A stretch of 35,091 nt of DNA from NCBI RefSeq assembly GCF_902499075.1, contig NZ_CABVPP010000069.1, positions 1-35,091 of the forward strand. The letters are read 5' to 3'. A model generated the notes under the pieces. It did no database searches. It was not told the origin of the DNA and saw only the letters and a list, made by a program, of their open reading frames with translations. Position 1 is the first letter of the stretch, and each line of letters begins with the position of its first letter. Positions 20,584-28,468 of this stretch are shown here, one piece after another. This stretch comes from Burkholderia pseudomultivorans. GTDB taxonomy: Bacteria; Pseudomonadota; Gammaproteobacteria; Burkholderiales; Burkholderiaceae. The position numbers and the translations under genes are program-made.

Positions 20584-21183
20584 CTAACGGCTCTCGCTCT
20601 GATACGAAACAATCGTCTTTTCCAGCGCGGCCCACGTGAGGCGCACCGCATCCGGCGAATGCAGGAAGCGCGCGTCGTGATGCAGGCCGAGCGTGAAGCT
20701 GTACAACTCGAAGAGCATCAGGTCCGGATCGGTATCCGCACGCAGATGCCCCTCTTTCATCGCCTGCGAAATGGCGCGCAGCAACGCGGCACGCCAGGCG
20801 GTCACGCTCGCGATCAACTGCTCGCGCACGGGACTGTCCGGCCGGTCGTCGTACTCGACGGCGCCGCTGATGTAGATGCACCCGGTCGTCACCTCCTGGA
20901 TGCGCTTCTCGATCCAGCGCGCCAGCATCGCCCGCAGGCGCGGCAGACCGCGCGGCTCGCGCAGACTCGGAAAGAACACCTCGTTTTCGAAACGATGGTG
21001 GTACTCGCGGACGACCTCGACCTGCAGGTCCTCGCGCGATCCGAAGTGCGCGAACACGCCGCTCTTGCTCATCTGCATCCGTTCGGCCAGCAGGCCGATC
21101 GTCAGCCCCTCCAGCCCGTCACGGCTGGCGAGGTCCAAAGCAGCTTCGAGTATCGCGGCACGCGTCTGTTCGCCTTTTCGCAT
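20584..21183 (-). CDS. TetR-family regulator, probable regulator of the beta-oxidation operon
   Basis: The 199-residue protein has a TetR N-terminal DNA-binding domain (RAAILEAALDLASRDGLEGLTIGLLAERMQMSKSGVFAHFGSREDL, residues about 9-53) and a helical ligand domain resembling the TetR_C group linked to fatty-acid genes. It is the first gene upstream of the acyl-CoA dehydrogenase, hydroxyacyl-CoA dehydrogenase and thiolase genes, on the same strand. Autoregulation of the operon by an acyl-CoA ligand is a reasonable inference from that position, not shown by the sequence. The ATG at 21183 is preceded only by a weak AGAAAAAG. The AT-rich promoter region lies at about 21200-21240. Confidence 0.88.
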   Translation of the reverse strand: MRKGEQTRAAILEAALDLASRDGLEGLTIGLLAERMQMSKSGVFAHFGSREDLQVEVVREYHHRFENEVFFPSLREPRGLPRLRAMLARWIEKRIQEVTTGCIYISGAVEYDDRPDSPVREQLIASVTAWRAALLRAISQAMKEGHLRADTDPDLMLFELYSFTLGLHHDARFLHSPDAVRLTWAALEKTIVSYQSESR

Positions 21184-21229
21184 AGCTTTTTCTGTCACCG
21201 TTCGGGGGTTCAAATAAAATCGAACGGCC

Positions 21230-21360
21230 GTACTATTATTGGGTGCGACCGCCCGCGGAAACAAGGAAATTATTAGAAACCGGTGTCTAACCGAGCCGCT
21301 ATTTTGCGCGATTCCGGCGGCGCCGGAGCGGCTTTTCCGCACGAACGTGCGGTCTTTTTT
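21230..21360 (+). ncRNA. Candidate small RNA ending at an orphan plus-strand terminator
   Basis: No plus-strand gene lies nearby, yet this gap ends with a well-formed plus-strand intrinsic terminator. A weak -10-like TATTAT (21234-21239) with TTCAAA (21209-21214, spacing 19) precedes it. A transcript from about 21245 to 21360 would carry the GC palindrome at 21314-21326 and the terminator hairpin. Only the terminator is solid; the promoter and the RNA are guesses. Confidence 0.25.
21337..21360 (+). terminator. Plus-strand intrinsic terminator between two minus-strand genes
   Basis: CCGCAC (21337-21342), loop GAAC, GTGCGG (21347-21352), followed by TC and six T (21355-21360). On the minus strand the stem is followed by AAAAG, so it does not look like the terminator of the upstream cardiolipin synthase gene, which ends at 21372. 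Its orientation is opposite to both flanking genes. Confidence 0.6.
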
Positions 21361-21371
21361 GAAGTGTGCGC

Positions 21372-22646
21372 TTAATCGTAGCTGCCGACCGTCAGCGCCT
21401 TCATCACGATGCGGTATGTCGTGTACGCGAGCCAGTTCAGGATACGCTCGCCGAGCGGGCGCGCCGCATAGAGTGCGGGGTCGATTTCGCGGCCGTCCTC
21501 GAACGCCGCCGCGATCGCGTCGCGCAGCTCGTTCGTGATCGCGTCGTAGCGCACGAGCACGACATTGGCCTCATTGTTCAGCATCAGGCTCAATGCGTCC
21601 AGATTCGACGAGCCGACCGTCGCCCAATTATCGTCGATCACGGCCACCTTGCCGTGCAGCATCGTCTTGTCGTATTCGGCCACGCGCACGCCCGCGCGCA
21701 GCAGAGCGCGATACAGGAACGGCACGGCCGTATCGAGCGCCGCGAATTCCTTGCGGCCGATCAGGATGCGCACGTCGACGCCGCGCCGCGCGGCGCCGGT
21801 CAACGCGCGGCGCAGCTTGCGGCCCGGCATGAAGTACGGGTTCGCGAGCAGGATCCGCTGGCGCGCGCGGCCGATCGCCGCGAGATACGCCTTCTCGATC
21901 GTGCGGCGGTTGACGACGTTGTCGCGCGCGACGAACGCGACGCTCGGCTCGGTCACGACGCGCAGCGCGCCGGCCTTGATCCACCGATGGCTGCGCATCC
22001 AGCGCCGGAACATCTCGGGGAAGGCTTCGCCGCCGTGCAGCCCGGCCGCGTACTGCGCATACGGCTTGTGGCCGAACAGGATCCGGTGCCACTGCAGTTC
22101 GAACGCGGCGCGCACGTCCGACACGACGGGCCCCGTCATCTCGACCGCGAAATCCCAGCGCGGGTGCGGCAGTGTCGTGCCGTTCTGCGCGTAGTCGTCG
22201 ACGATGTTGATGCCGCCGCAGAACGCGGCGTCGCGATCGATCACCGCGAGCTTGCGGTGCGTGCGCGAGAAACCGAAGCGTCCGAACAGGTAGCGGTTGT
22301 AGATGCAGTGCTCGATGCCGGCGTCCGCCCACGCGTCGAACAGCGGCGTGCGCGCGGTGCCGACGCCGTCGGTGATCACGCGCACGCGCACGCCGCGCTG
22401 CGCGGCGCGGATCAGCGCGTCCGACACCGGGCGGCCCGCCGCGTCGTCGCAGAAAATGTAGGTTTCGAGCATCACCTGCTCGCGCGCGGCATCGATGCGG
22501 TCGATCAGCGCGGGGAAGAATTCGCCGCCGCCCTCGCACAGCCGCACCGTGTTGCCGGTCGTGAAGGCGAGCCTCGACGCGGAACCGCGCTCCTGCAGGA
22601 ACATCTGCCGCAACTGCGCAAAACGCTTGCGGGCCTCCGCCGTCAT
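21372..22646 (-). CDS. clsB: Cardiolipin synthase, ClsB-type phospholipase D family protein
   Basis: The 424-residue membrane-associated enzyme has two complete HKD motifs: HRKLAVIDRDAAFCGGIN near residue 150 and HGKVAVIDDNWATVGSSN near residue 330, both of the HxKx4Dx6GxxN form. It lacks N-terminal transmembrane helices, as in ClsB (YbhO), and ends with a hydrophobic or amphipathic stretch (LNWLAYTTYRIVMKAL). Members make cardiolipin, or transfer phosphatidyl groups between lipids. The ATG overlaps the nudB stop in an ATGA, so translation is probably coupled. The symbol reflects similarity to ClsB rather than proof; another phospholipase D-family activity remains possible. Confidence 0.88.
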   Translation of the reverse strand: MTAEARKRFAQLRQMFLQERGSASRLAFTTGNTVRLCEGGGEFFPALIDRIDAAREQVMLETYIFCDDAAGRPVSDALIRAAQRGVRVRVITDGVGTARTPLFDAWADAGIEHCIYNRYLFGRFGFSRTHRKLAVIDRDAAFCGGINIVDDYAQNGTTLPHPRWDFAVEMTGPVVSDVRAAFELQWHRILFGHKPYAQYAAGLHGGEAFPEMFRRWMRSHRWIKAGALRVVTEPSVAFVARDNVVNRRTIEKAYLAAIGRARQRILLANPYFMPGRKLRRALTGAARRGVDVRILIGRKEFAALDTAVPFLYRALLRAGVRVAEYDKTMLHGKVAVIDDNWATVGSSNLDALSLMLNNEANVVLVRYDAITNELRDAIAAAFEDGREIDPALYAARPLGERILNWLAYTTYRIVMKALTVGSYD

Positions 22647-23131
22647 GCGGACGCGCCGTGTTGCGCGAGCGCCGCGCGCACGGGCAGCTGCAGGATCGCT
22701 TCGGCGTTCGACGGCGAGAAGCAGCGCGCGGCGGCGTCGCGATACGGCAGCCACGCGTAGTCGACATGTTCGCGCGGCGACAGCGTCACGTCGACGCGGC
22801 GCGGCACGCACAGGCCGAACCAGTGCTCGGTGTTGCGCGTAACGCCCGGCGCATAGCGGTGCAGGTATTGCGGGTAGATCGTGTATTCGATCCGGTGGTG
22901 CCAGTCGACCAGCGCGTCGCGCGGCACCTCCGGCGTACCGACCGCGATGCCGGTCTCCTCGGCCACCTCGCGCGCGGCGGTGACCGCCAGCGGCTCGTCG
23001 GGCGTGTCCTTCGACCCCGTCACCGATTGCCAGAATTCGGTCTGGTCGGCGCGCTTGATCACCAGCACGTCGAGCTCCGGGGTGTAGATCACGACGAGAA
23101 CGGATTCGGGGATTTTCGGCGGCTTCGTCAT
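22643..23131 (-). CDS. nudB: Dihydroneopterin triphosphate diphosphatase (Nudix hydrolase NudB)
   Basis: The 162-residue Nudix enzyme is predicted to remove pyrophosphate from dihydroneopterin triphosphate in folate biosynthesis. The Nudix box runs from Gly39 to about residue 62, with Glu46, Arg54, Glu55, Glu58 and Glu59 in REVAEETGI. One extra residue is present between the first Gly and Glu (Gly-x6-Glu instead of Gly-x5-Glu), so the loop is slightly longer than the textbook box. The opening KIPESVLVVIYTPELDVLVIKR and FWQSVTGS match NudB. It overlaps clsB by four bases and lies after the aspS terminator, so a promoter probably lies in 23132-23212. Confidence 0.9.
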   Translation of the reverse strand: MTKPPKIPESVLVVIYTPELDVLVIKRADQTEFWQSVTGSKDTPDEPLAVTAAREVAEETGIAVGTPEVPRDALVDWHHRIEYTIYPQYLHRYAPGVTRNTEHWFGLCVPRRVDVTLSPREHVDYAWLPYRDAAARCFSPSNAEAILQLPVRAALAQHGASA

Positions 23132-23212
23132 CTTTGTTTCATACGGCGGGGCCGCGCCGGGCGCTCACGTCCCGAACGTGCGGCAAGTGCTGCGACTGTA
23201 CCGCAAAAAGCG

Positions 23213-23238
23213 AAAAAGGCGCATCGCGGCGCCTTTTT
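23213..23238 (-). terminator. Terminator between aspS and nudB (symmetric, possibly bidirectional)
   Basis: AAAAAGGCGC (23213-23222) pairs with GCGCCTTTTT (23229-23238) around a six-base loop. It begins 51 bases beyond the aspS stop and has T-runs on both strands. It should end aspS transcription and leaves nudB-clsB needing its own promoter. Confidence 0.75.
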
Positions 23239-23288
23239 CTTCGAGCGATGTGCGCGTTGCCGCGCACACCGCGATGCACGCACGCGCG

Positions 23289-25091
23289 TTACGCCTTCGG
23301 CTGCTCCGGCTGGCGCAGGCGGATGTGCAGTTCGCGCAGCTGACGCTCGTCGACCGGACTCGGCGCCTGCGTGAGCAGATCCTGCGCACGTTGCGTCTTC
23401 GGGAACGCGATCACGTCGCGGATCGAATCGGCGCCGGCCATCATCGTGACGATGCGGTCGAGGCCGAACGCGATACCGCCGTGCGGCGGCGCGCCGTACT
23501 GCAGCGCGTCGAGCAGGAAGCCGAACTTCGCCTGTGCTTCTTCCGCGCCGATCTTCAGCGCGCGGAACACCTTGCTCTGCACTTCCTCGCGGTGGATACG
23601 CACCGAGCCGCCGCCGATTTCCCAGCCGTTCAGCACCATGTCGTATGCCTTCGCGAGGCAGCGGCCCGGGTCGGTCTCGAGGTACTCGAGGTGCTCGTCC
23701 TTCGGGCTCGTGAACGGGTGGTGCGCGGCGACGTAGCGTGCGTCTTCGTCGTCGTATTCGAACATCGGGAAATCGACGACCCACAGCGGCTTCCAGCCCG
23801 CTTCGACGAGGCCGTTCGCCTTGCCGAATTCGGAATGGCCGATCTTCAGGCGCAGCGCGCCGAGGCTGTCGTTGACGACCTTCGCGCGGTCGGCCGCGAA
23901 GAAGATGATGTCGCCGTCTTCAGCGCCGGTGCGCTCGAGGATCGCCGCGATCGACGCGTCGTGCAGGTTCTTGACGATCGGGCTTTGCAGGCCGTCGCGG
24001 CCCTTCGCCTTCTCGTTGACCTTGATCCACGCGAGGCCCTTCGCGCCGTAGATGCGCACGAATTCCGTGTAGCCGTCGATGTCGCCGCGCGACAGCTCGG
24101 CGCCCTTCGGCACGCGCAGCGCCGCGACGCGGCCGTCCTTCGCGTTGGCCGGCGTGCTGAACACCTTGAAGTCGACGTCCTTCATCGCGTCGGTCAGCTC
24201 GGTGAATTCGAGCTTCACGCGCAGGTCCGGCTTGTCCGAGCCGAAACGCGCCATCGCTTCCGAGTACGGCATCACCGGGAATTTCTCGTCGAGGGCGACG
24301 TCGATCGTCGTCTTGAAGATGTGACGGATCATGTCCTCGAACAGGTCGCGGATTTCCTGTTCGCCGAGGAACGACGTCTCGCAGTCGATCTGCGTGAATT
24401 CCGGCTGGCGGTCGGCACGCAGGTCTTCGTCGCGGAAGCACTTGGTGATCTGGTAGTAGCGGTCGAAGTTCGCGACCATCAGCAGCTGCTTGAACAGCTG
24501 CGGCGACTGCGGCAGCGCGAAGAACTGGCCCGCGTTCACGCGGGACGGCACCAGGTAGTCGCGCGCGCCTTCCGGCGTGCTCTTCGTCAGCATCGGCGTT
24601 TCGATGTCGATGAAGCCCTGCTCGTCGAGGTACTTGCGTGCCTCGATCGCGACGCGGTAGCGCAGGCGCAGGTTGTGCTGCATCTGCGGACGGCGCAGGT
24701 CGAGCACGCGGTGCGTGAGGCGCGTCGTTTCCGACAGGTTGTCGTCGTCGAGCTGGAACGGCGGCGTGATCGACGCGTTCAGCACGTTCAGCTCGTGGCA
24801 CAGCACCTCGATCTTGCCGCTCTTCAGGCCCGCGTTGACCGTGCCTTCCGGACGGTTGCGCACGAGACCCTTCACCTGCACGCAGAACTCGTTGCGCACG
24901 CCTTCGGCGGTCGCGAACATTTCCGCGCGATCCGGGTCGCACACGACCTGCACCAGGCCTTCACGATCGCGCAGGTCGATGAAGATCACACCGCCGTGAT
25001 CGCGGCGGCGCTGCACCCAGCCGCACAGCGACACGGTTTGGCCCAGCAGGTGTTCGGTCACGAGACCGCAGTATTCAGTACGCATCGACAT
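23289..25091 (-). CDS. aspS: Aspartyl-tRNA synthetase
   Basis: AspS (600 aa, usual bacterial length) charges tRNA-Asp. The N-terminal OB-fold anticodon-binding domain ([23 protein letters not shown], about residues 19-41) is followed by the class II catalytic core. Motif 2 appears as [21 protein letters not shown]-type sequence near 215-235, and motif 3 as [15 protein letters not shown] near 535-549. The bacterial GAD insertion domain lies between them. The first of two nearby ATGs (25091; the second is 25085) is chosen by family similarity, because no clear ribosome-binding site separates them. It sits between the DUF502 gene (66 bases upstream) and a terminator. Confidence 0.97.
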   Translation of the reverse strand: MSMRTEYCGLVTEHLLGQTVSLCGWVQRRRDHGGVIFIDLRDREGLVQVVCDPDRAEMFATAEGVRNEFCVQVKGLVRNRPEGTVNAGLKSGKIEVLCHELNVLNASITPPFQLDDDNLSETTRLTHRVLDLRRPQMQHNLRLRYRVAIEARKYLDEQGFIDIETPMLTKSTPEGARDYLVPSRVNAGQFFALPQSPQLFKQLLMVANFDRYYQITKCFRDEDLRADRQPEFTQIDCETSFLGEQEIRDLFEDMIRHIFKTTIDVALDEKFPVMPYSEAMARFGSDKPDLRVKLEFTELTDAMKDVDFKVFSTPANAKDGRVAALRVPKGAELSRGDIDGYTEFVRIYGAKGLAWIKVNEKAKGRDGLQSPIVKNLHDASIAAILERTGAEDGDIIFFAADRAKVVNDSLGALRLKIGHSEFGKANGLVEAGWKPLWVVDFPMFEYDDEDARYVAAHHPFTSPKDEHLEYLETDPGRCLAKAYDMVLNGWEIGGGSVRIHREEVQSKVFRALKIGAEEAQAKFGFLLDALQYGAPPHGGIAFGLDRIVTMMAGADSIRDVIAFPKTQRAQDLLTQAPSPVDERQLRELHIRLRQPEQPKA

Positions 25092-25158
25092 GATGTTTGC
25101 TTTCGTTCGGTTTGATCAACGGGCGCCGCAACGCGCGGCCCGGGCGATGATTCTTGGC

Positions 25159-25809
25159 TTACAGCGGCGGCTCGACGGGGCGGCGGGCGGGCGCCGGAAC
25201 CGGCGCCGGAGGCGCCACGACGCCCATCGAGACGATGTACTTGAGCGCGGCATCGACCGACATGTCGAGTTCGATGACTTCGCTCTTCGGCAGCATCAGG
25301 AAGAAGCCCGACGTCGGGTTCGGCGTCGTGGGCACGTACACGCTCACGTACTCTTCCGTCAGATGGTTGACCACGTCGCCGCCGGGCGCGCCGGTCAGAA
25401 ACGCGATCGTATACGAGCCGCGACGCGGGTATTCGATCAGCAGCGCCTTGCGGAACGCGTTGCCGCTGCTCGACAGCAGCGTGTCCGACACCTGCTTGAC
25501 GCTCGTGTAGATCGGCCCGACGACCGGGATGTGACGCACCACCGCGTTCCACCACGTGACGAGCTTCTGGCCGATGAAGTTCTGCGTGGCCAGCCCGACG
25601 ACGAAGATGAACGCGAGTGTCAGCACCGCGCCGATGCCCGGCAGGTGGAAGCCGAGCATCCGCTCCGGCTGCCACGATTCGGGCAGCAGCAGCAGCGTCT
25701 GGTCCATCGTGCCGATGATGAGGCCGAGCACCCACAGCGTAATCGCGAGCGGGACGAGAACCAGCAGGCCGGTCAGAAACACCGATTTCAGGGTCGTCTT
25801 TTTCATCAT
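25159..25809 (-). CDS. DUF502 family inner-membrane protein
   Basis: The 216-residue protein has two hydrophobic helices (about 9-31 and 58-80), then a soluble beta-rich region with the family blocks VVRHIPVVGPIYTSVKQVSDTLL, VLIEYPRRGSYTIAFLTG-like sequence and PTTPNPTSGFFLMLPKSEV. A proline/alanine-rich tail ends it. The function of DUF502 is unknown. In many beta-proteobacteria it precedes aspS, as here. The start may be either of two adjacent ATGs (25809 or 25806). Upstream, the gene normally found on this side (recalled as an FmdB-type zinc-ribbon gene) is missing and a truncated flhF stands in its place. Confidence 0.9.
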   Translation of the reverse strand: MMKKTTLKSVFLTGLLVLVPLAITLWVLGLIIGTMDQTLLLLPESWQPERMLGFHLPGIGAVLTLAFIFVVGLATQNFIGQKLVTWWNAVVRHIPVVGPIYTSVKQVSDTLLSSSGNAFRKALLIEYPRRGSYTIAFLTGAPGGDVVNHLTEEYVSVYVPTTPNPTSGFFLMLPKSEVIELDMSVDAALKYIVSMGVVAPPAPVPAPARRPVEPPL

Positions 25810-25870
25810 CTGCCGTCAATGGACCGCGCCGGCGGCGCGAAATGGGCGCGGCCCGGTGGGGCCGCGACTG

Positions 25871-26335
25871 TCAACTGCTGGCGGCGGCGGGCGCCGCGGC
25901 CGGTGCCGGCGCGGCGCTCGACGGTGCAGCGGCGCCCGACGCAACGGCGCCCGACCCATCCTCATCCGCTTCGGCGGCGGTCTCCGTCAGGTCGGCGCTC
26001 GCGCCGAACACGGACGAGAACACGTCCGGCAGCCCGCCTTCGCCGGCGGCATACGGATTGGCGCTCATGCGCGCAGGCGCCGCGGCGGGCCGCGCCACGA
26101 TGCCCGGCACCGCGGCGGCCGGCACGGACTCCGGCGTGCGCAGCGCGACACGCGGTCGTGCAGCGGCGGCCGGCGGCGCGACCGCGGCCAGTTCGGCGTC
26201 GGCGAGTGCGACGATTTCGACGCTGCCGTCATCGAGCGTGCGGTTCGACAGCACGACGGCGTCGGCGCCGAGTGCCTCGCGCACCAGACGAAGCGCGTCG
26301 CGGCTCGTCGCGCCGGTGAATTTGCGAATGTTCAA
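25871..26335 (-). pseudogene. flhF: Truncated flhF: N-terminus kept, GTPase domain lost
   Basis: FlhF is an SRP-type GTPase that places polar flagella. The first 45-50 residues (MNIRKFTGATSRDALRLVREALGAD-type start, then VVLSNRTLDDGSVEIVALADAEL) are typical of FlhF, as is a linker with GGLPDVFSSVFGASADL. The product then runs into Ala/Pro/Ser-rich sequence and stops at 154 residues. A normal FlhF has at least about 400 residues with the NG GTPase core, of which nothing is present: no P-loop GxxGxGKTT. The start overlaps the flhA stop (ATGA), as in an intact operon. The last 15-30 residues may come from another gene, possibly the Ala/Pro-rich tail of an FmdB-type protein. See the finding on the junction. 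Confidence 0.8.
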
Positions 26336-28428
26336 GCGGAACCCCCGATGACGTTAACAACCTTGATCGTGCGTGTGTCCGGCACTTCGGCGTACGACAG
26401 CACTTTCAATTGCGGCAGGCTGCGGCGCAGGAAGCGCGCGAGCATCGCGCGCAACGCGTGCTGCACGAGCAGCACGGGCGGCAGCCCGAGATTCTGTTGA
26501 CGCAGCATCGCCTGTTGCGTGCCGGTCAGAAGCGTGTGCGCGAGGCCGGGCTCGAGGCCCGGGTTCGCGCCGGTGGCAAGCGCCTGCGACAGCACGCGCT
26601 CGAGATTCGCGTCGAGCCCCATCACCTGCATCTCGCCCGCGCCCGGATACCACTGCTGCGTGATCGCGCGGCCGAGCGCGAGCCGCACGGCGGCCGTGAT
26701 CTCGTACGCGTCGCCGCGCCCCGCATGCTCGGAGACGGCCTCGAGGATCGTGCGCATGTCGCGGATCGGCACGCCTTCCTCGAGCAGGTTCTGCAGCACC
26801 TTCTGCAGCGTCGTCAGCGAGATCGTCTTCGGCACGAGGTCCTCGACGAGCGACGGCGCGTCCTTGCCGGTGCGCTCGACGAGCGCCTGCACTTCCTGGC
26901 GGCCGAGCAGCTCGGCCGCGTGCTGGACGACCAGATGGTTCAGGTGCGTCGCGACGACCGTGCTCGCGTCGACCACCGTGTAGCCGTACACCTGCGCCTG
27001 TTCGCGCATCGCGACGTCGATCCACACGGCGGGCAGCCCGAACGCCGGATCCTGCGTGACGGCGCCCGGCAGCGCGGCCGTCACCTGGCCGGGATTGATC
27101 GCGAGCCACTGGCCCGGGAACACTTCGCCGGTGCCGATCTCGACGCCCTTCAGCGCGATCCGGTACGCGTTCGGCCGCAGCTCGAGGTTGTCGCGGATAT
27201 GAATCACCGGCGGCAGGAAGCCGATTTCCTGCGCGAATTTCTTGCGGATGCTCTTGATGCGCTTCAGCAGCTCGCCGTCGCTGTTCTTGTCGACCAGCGG
27301 AATCAGCCGGTAGCCGACTTCGAGGCCGAGCGGGTCGATCAGCTGCACGTCGTCCCAGGTCGCCTCGTGGCTGTCGGCCGACAGCGCGGCGGGCGGCGCG
27401 ATCTCGGTCACGTCGCCGGCCGCCTTGCGGGCCGCCGCGCGCTTCGTCTGCGTGCGGGCCAGCCAGATCGCGCCGCCGCCGAGCAGCAGGAACGCGAAGT
27501 GCGGCATGCCGGGAATCAGCCCCATCAGCACGATGATCGCGCCGGTGATCGTCAGCACGCGCGGGTTGGTGAACAGCTGGCCGGTGATCTGCGTGCCGAT
27601 GTCCTCGTCGGTCGCGACGCGCGACACGATCACGCCGGCGGCGGTCGAGATCACGAGCGACGGGATCTGCGCGACGAGGCCGTCGCCGATCGTCAGCAGC
27701 GTGTAGTTGGTGCCCGCCGCTGCGAACGTCATGTCGTGCTGGATCATGCCGACGATCAGGCCGCCGATCACGTTGATCGCCATGATGATCAGGCCCGCGA
27801 TCGCGTCGCCGCGCACGAACTTCGACGCGCCGTCCATCGACCCGTAGAACTCCGCCTCCTGCGCGACGGCCTGGCGGCGCTTTCTCGCCTGCTCCTCGTT
27901 GATCAGGCCCGCGTTCAGGTCGGCGTCGATCGCCATCTGCTTGCCCGGCATCGCGTCGAGCGTGAAGCGCGCGGACACTTCGGCGATCCGTCCCGCGCCC
28001 TTCGTGATCACCATGAAGTTGATGATCATCAGGATCACGAACACGACGATGCCGACCGCGAAGTTGCCGCCGACCAGGAAGTGGCCGAACGCCTCGATCA
28101 CCTGCCCGGCCGCGTCGGGGCCGGTGTGGCCTTCGAGCAGCACGACGCGCGTCGACGCGACGTTCAGCGACAGGCGCAGCAGCGTCGAGAACAGCAGCAC
28201 GCTCGGGAACGCCGCGAAGTCGAGCGGCTTCATCGTGTACATGCTGACGAGCAGCACCATCACGGACAGCGCGATGTTGAACGTGAACAGCAGATCCAGC
28301 AGCACCGGCGGCAGCGGCAGGATCATCATCCCGAGGATCATGCAGATCAGGATCGGACCCGCGAGCGCGCGCAGGTTGGTGCCCGCCAGCAGGTTCGGGC
28401 GCTTCGCGAACAGGCTCGGCGTGCTCAT
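26332..28428 (-). CDS. flhA: Flagellar export gate protein FlhA
   Basis: FlhA (698 aa, full length) is the large subunit of the flagellar type III export gate. The N-terminal half contains about eight membrane helices and the FHIPEP signature (RLSLNVASTRVVLLEGH near residues 92-108). The conserved cytoplasmic loop between helices has GKQMAIDADLNAGLI and EAEFYGSMDGASKFVRGDAI. The C-terminal cytoplasmic domain (from about 350) binds export chaperones and includes YTVVDASTVVATHL and a final PQLKVLSYAEVP. It follows flhB by 40 bases and overlaps the flhF remnant by four bases, so it is expected to be expressed with both. Confidence 0.98.
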   Translation of the reverse strand: MSTPSLFAKRPNLLAGTNLRALAGPILICMILGMMILPLPPVLLDLLFTFNIALSVMVLLVSMYTMKPLDFAAFPSVLLFSTLLRLSLNVASTRVVLLEGHTGPDAAGQVIEAFGHFLVGGNFAVGIVVFVILMIINFMVITKGAGRIAEVSARFTLDAMPGKQMAIDADLNAGLINEEQARKRRQAVAQEAEFYGSMDGASKFVRGDAIAGLIIMAINVIGGLIVGMIQHDMTFAAAGTNYTLLTIGDGLVAQIPSLVISTAAGVIVSRVATDEDIGTQITGQLFTNPRVLTITGAIIVLMGLIPGMPHFAFLLLGGGAIWLARTQTKRAAARKAAGDVTEIAPPAALSADSHEATWDDVQLIDPLGLEVGYRLIPLVDKNSDGELLKRIKSIRKKFAQEIGFLPPVIHIRDNLELRPNAYRIALKGVEIGTGEVFPGQWLAINPGQVTAALPGAVTQDPAFGLPAVWIDVAMREQAQVYGYTVVDASTVVATHLNHLVVQHAAELLGRQEVQALVERTGKDAPSLVEDLVPKTISLTTLQKVLQNLLEEGVPIRDMRTILEAVSEHAGRGDAYEITAAVRLALGRAITQQWYPGAGEMQVMGLDANLERVLSQALATGANPGLEPGLAHTLLTGTQQAMLRQQNLGLPPVLLVQHALRAMLARFLRRSLPQLKVLSYAEVPDTRTIKVVNVIGGSA

Positions 28429-28468
28429 GCCGCCTCCCCGAGCGAACTAATACGGGCGCGGGTGCTGG

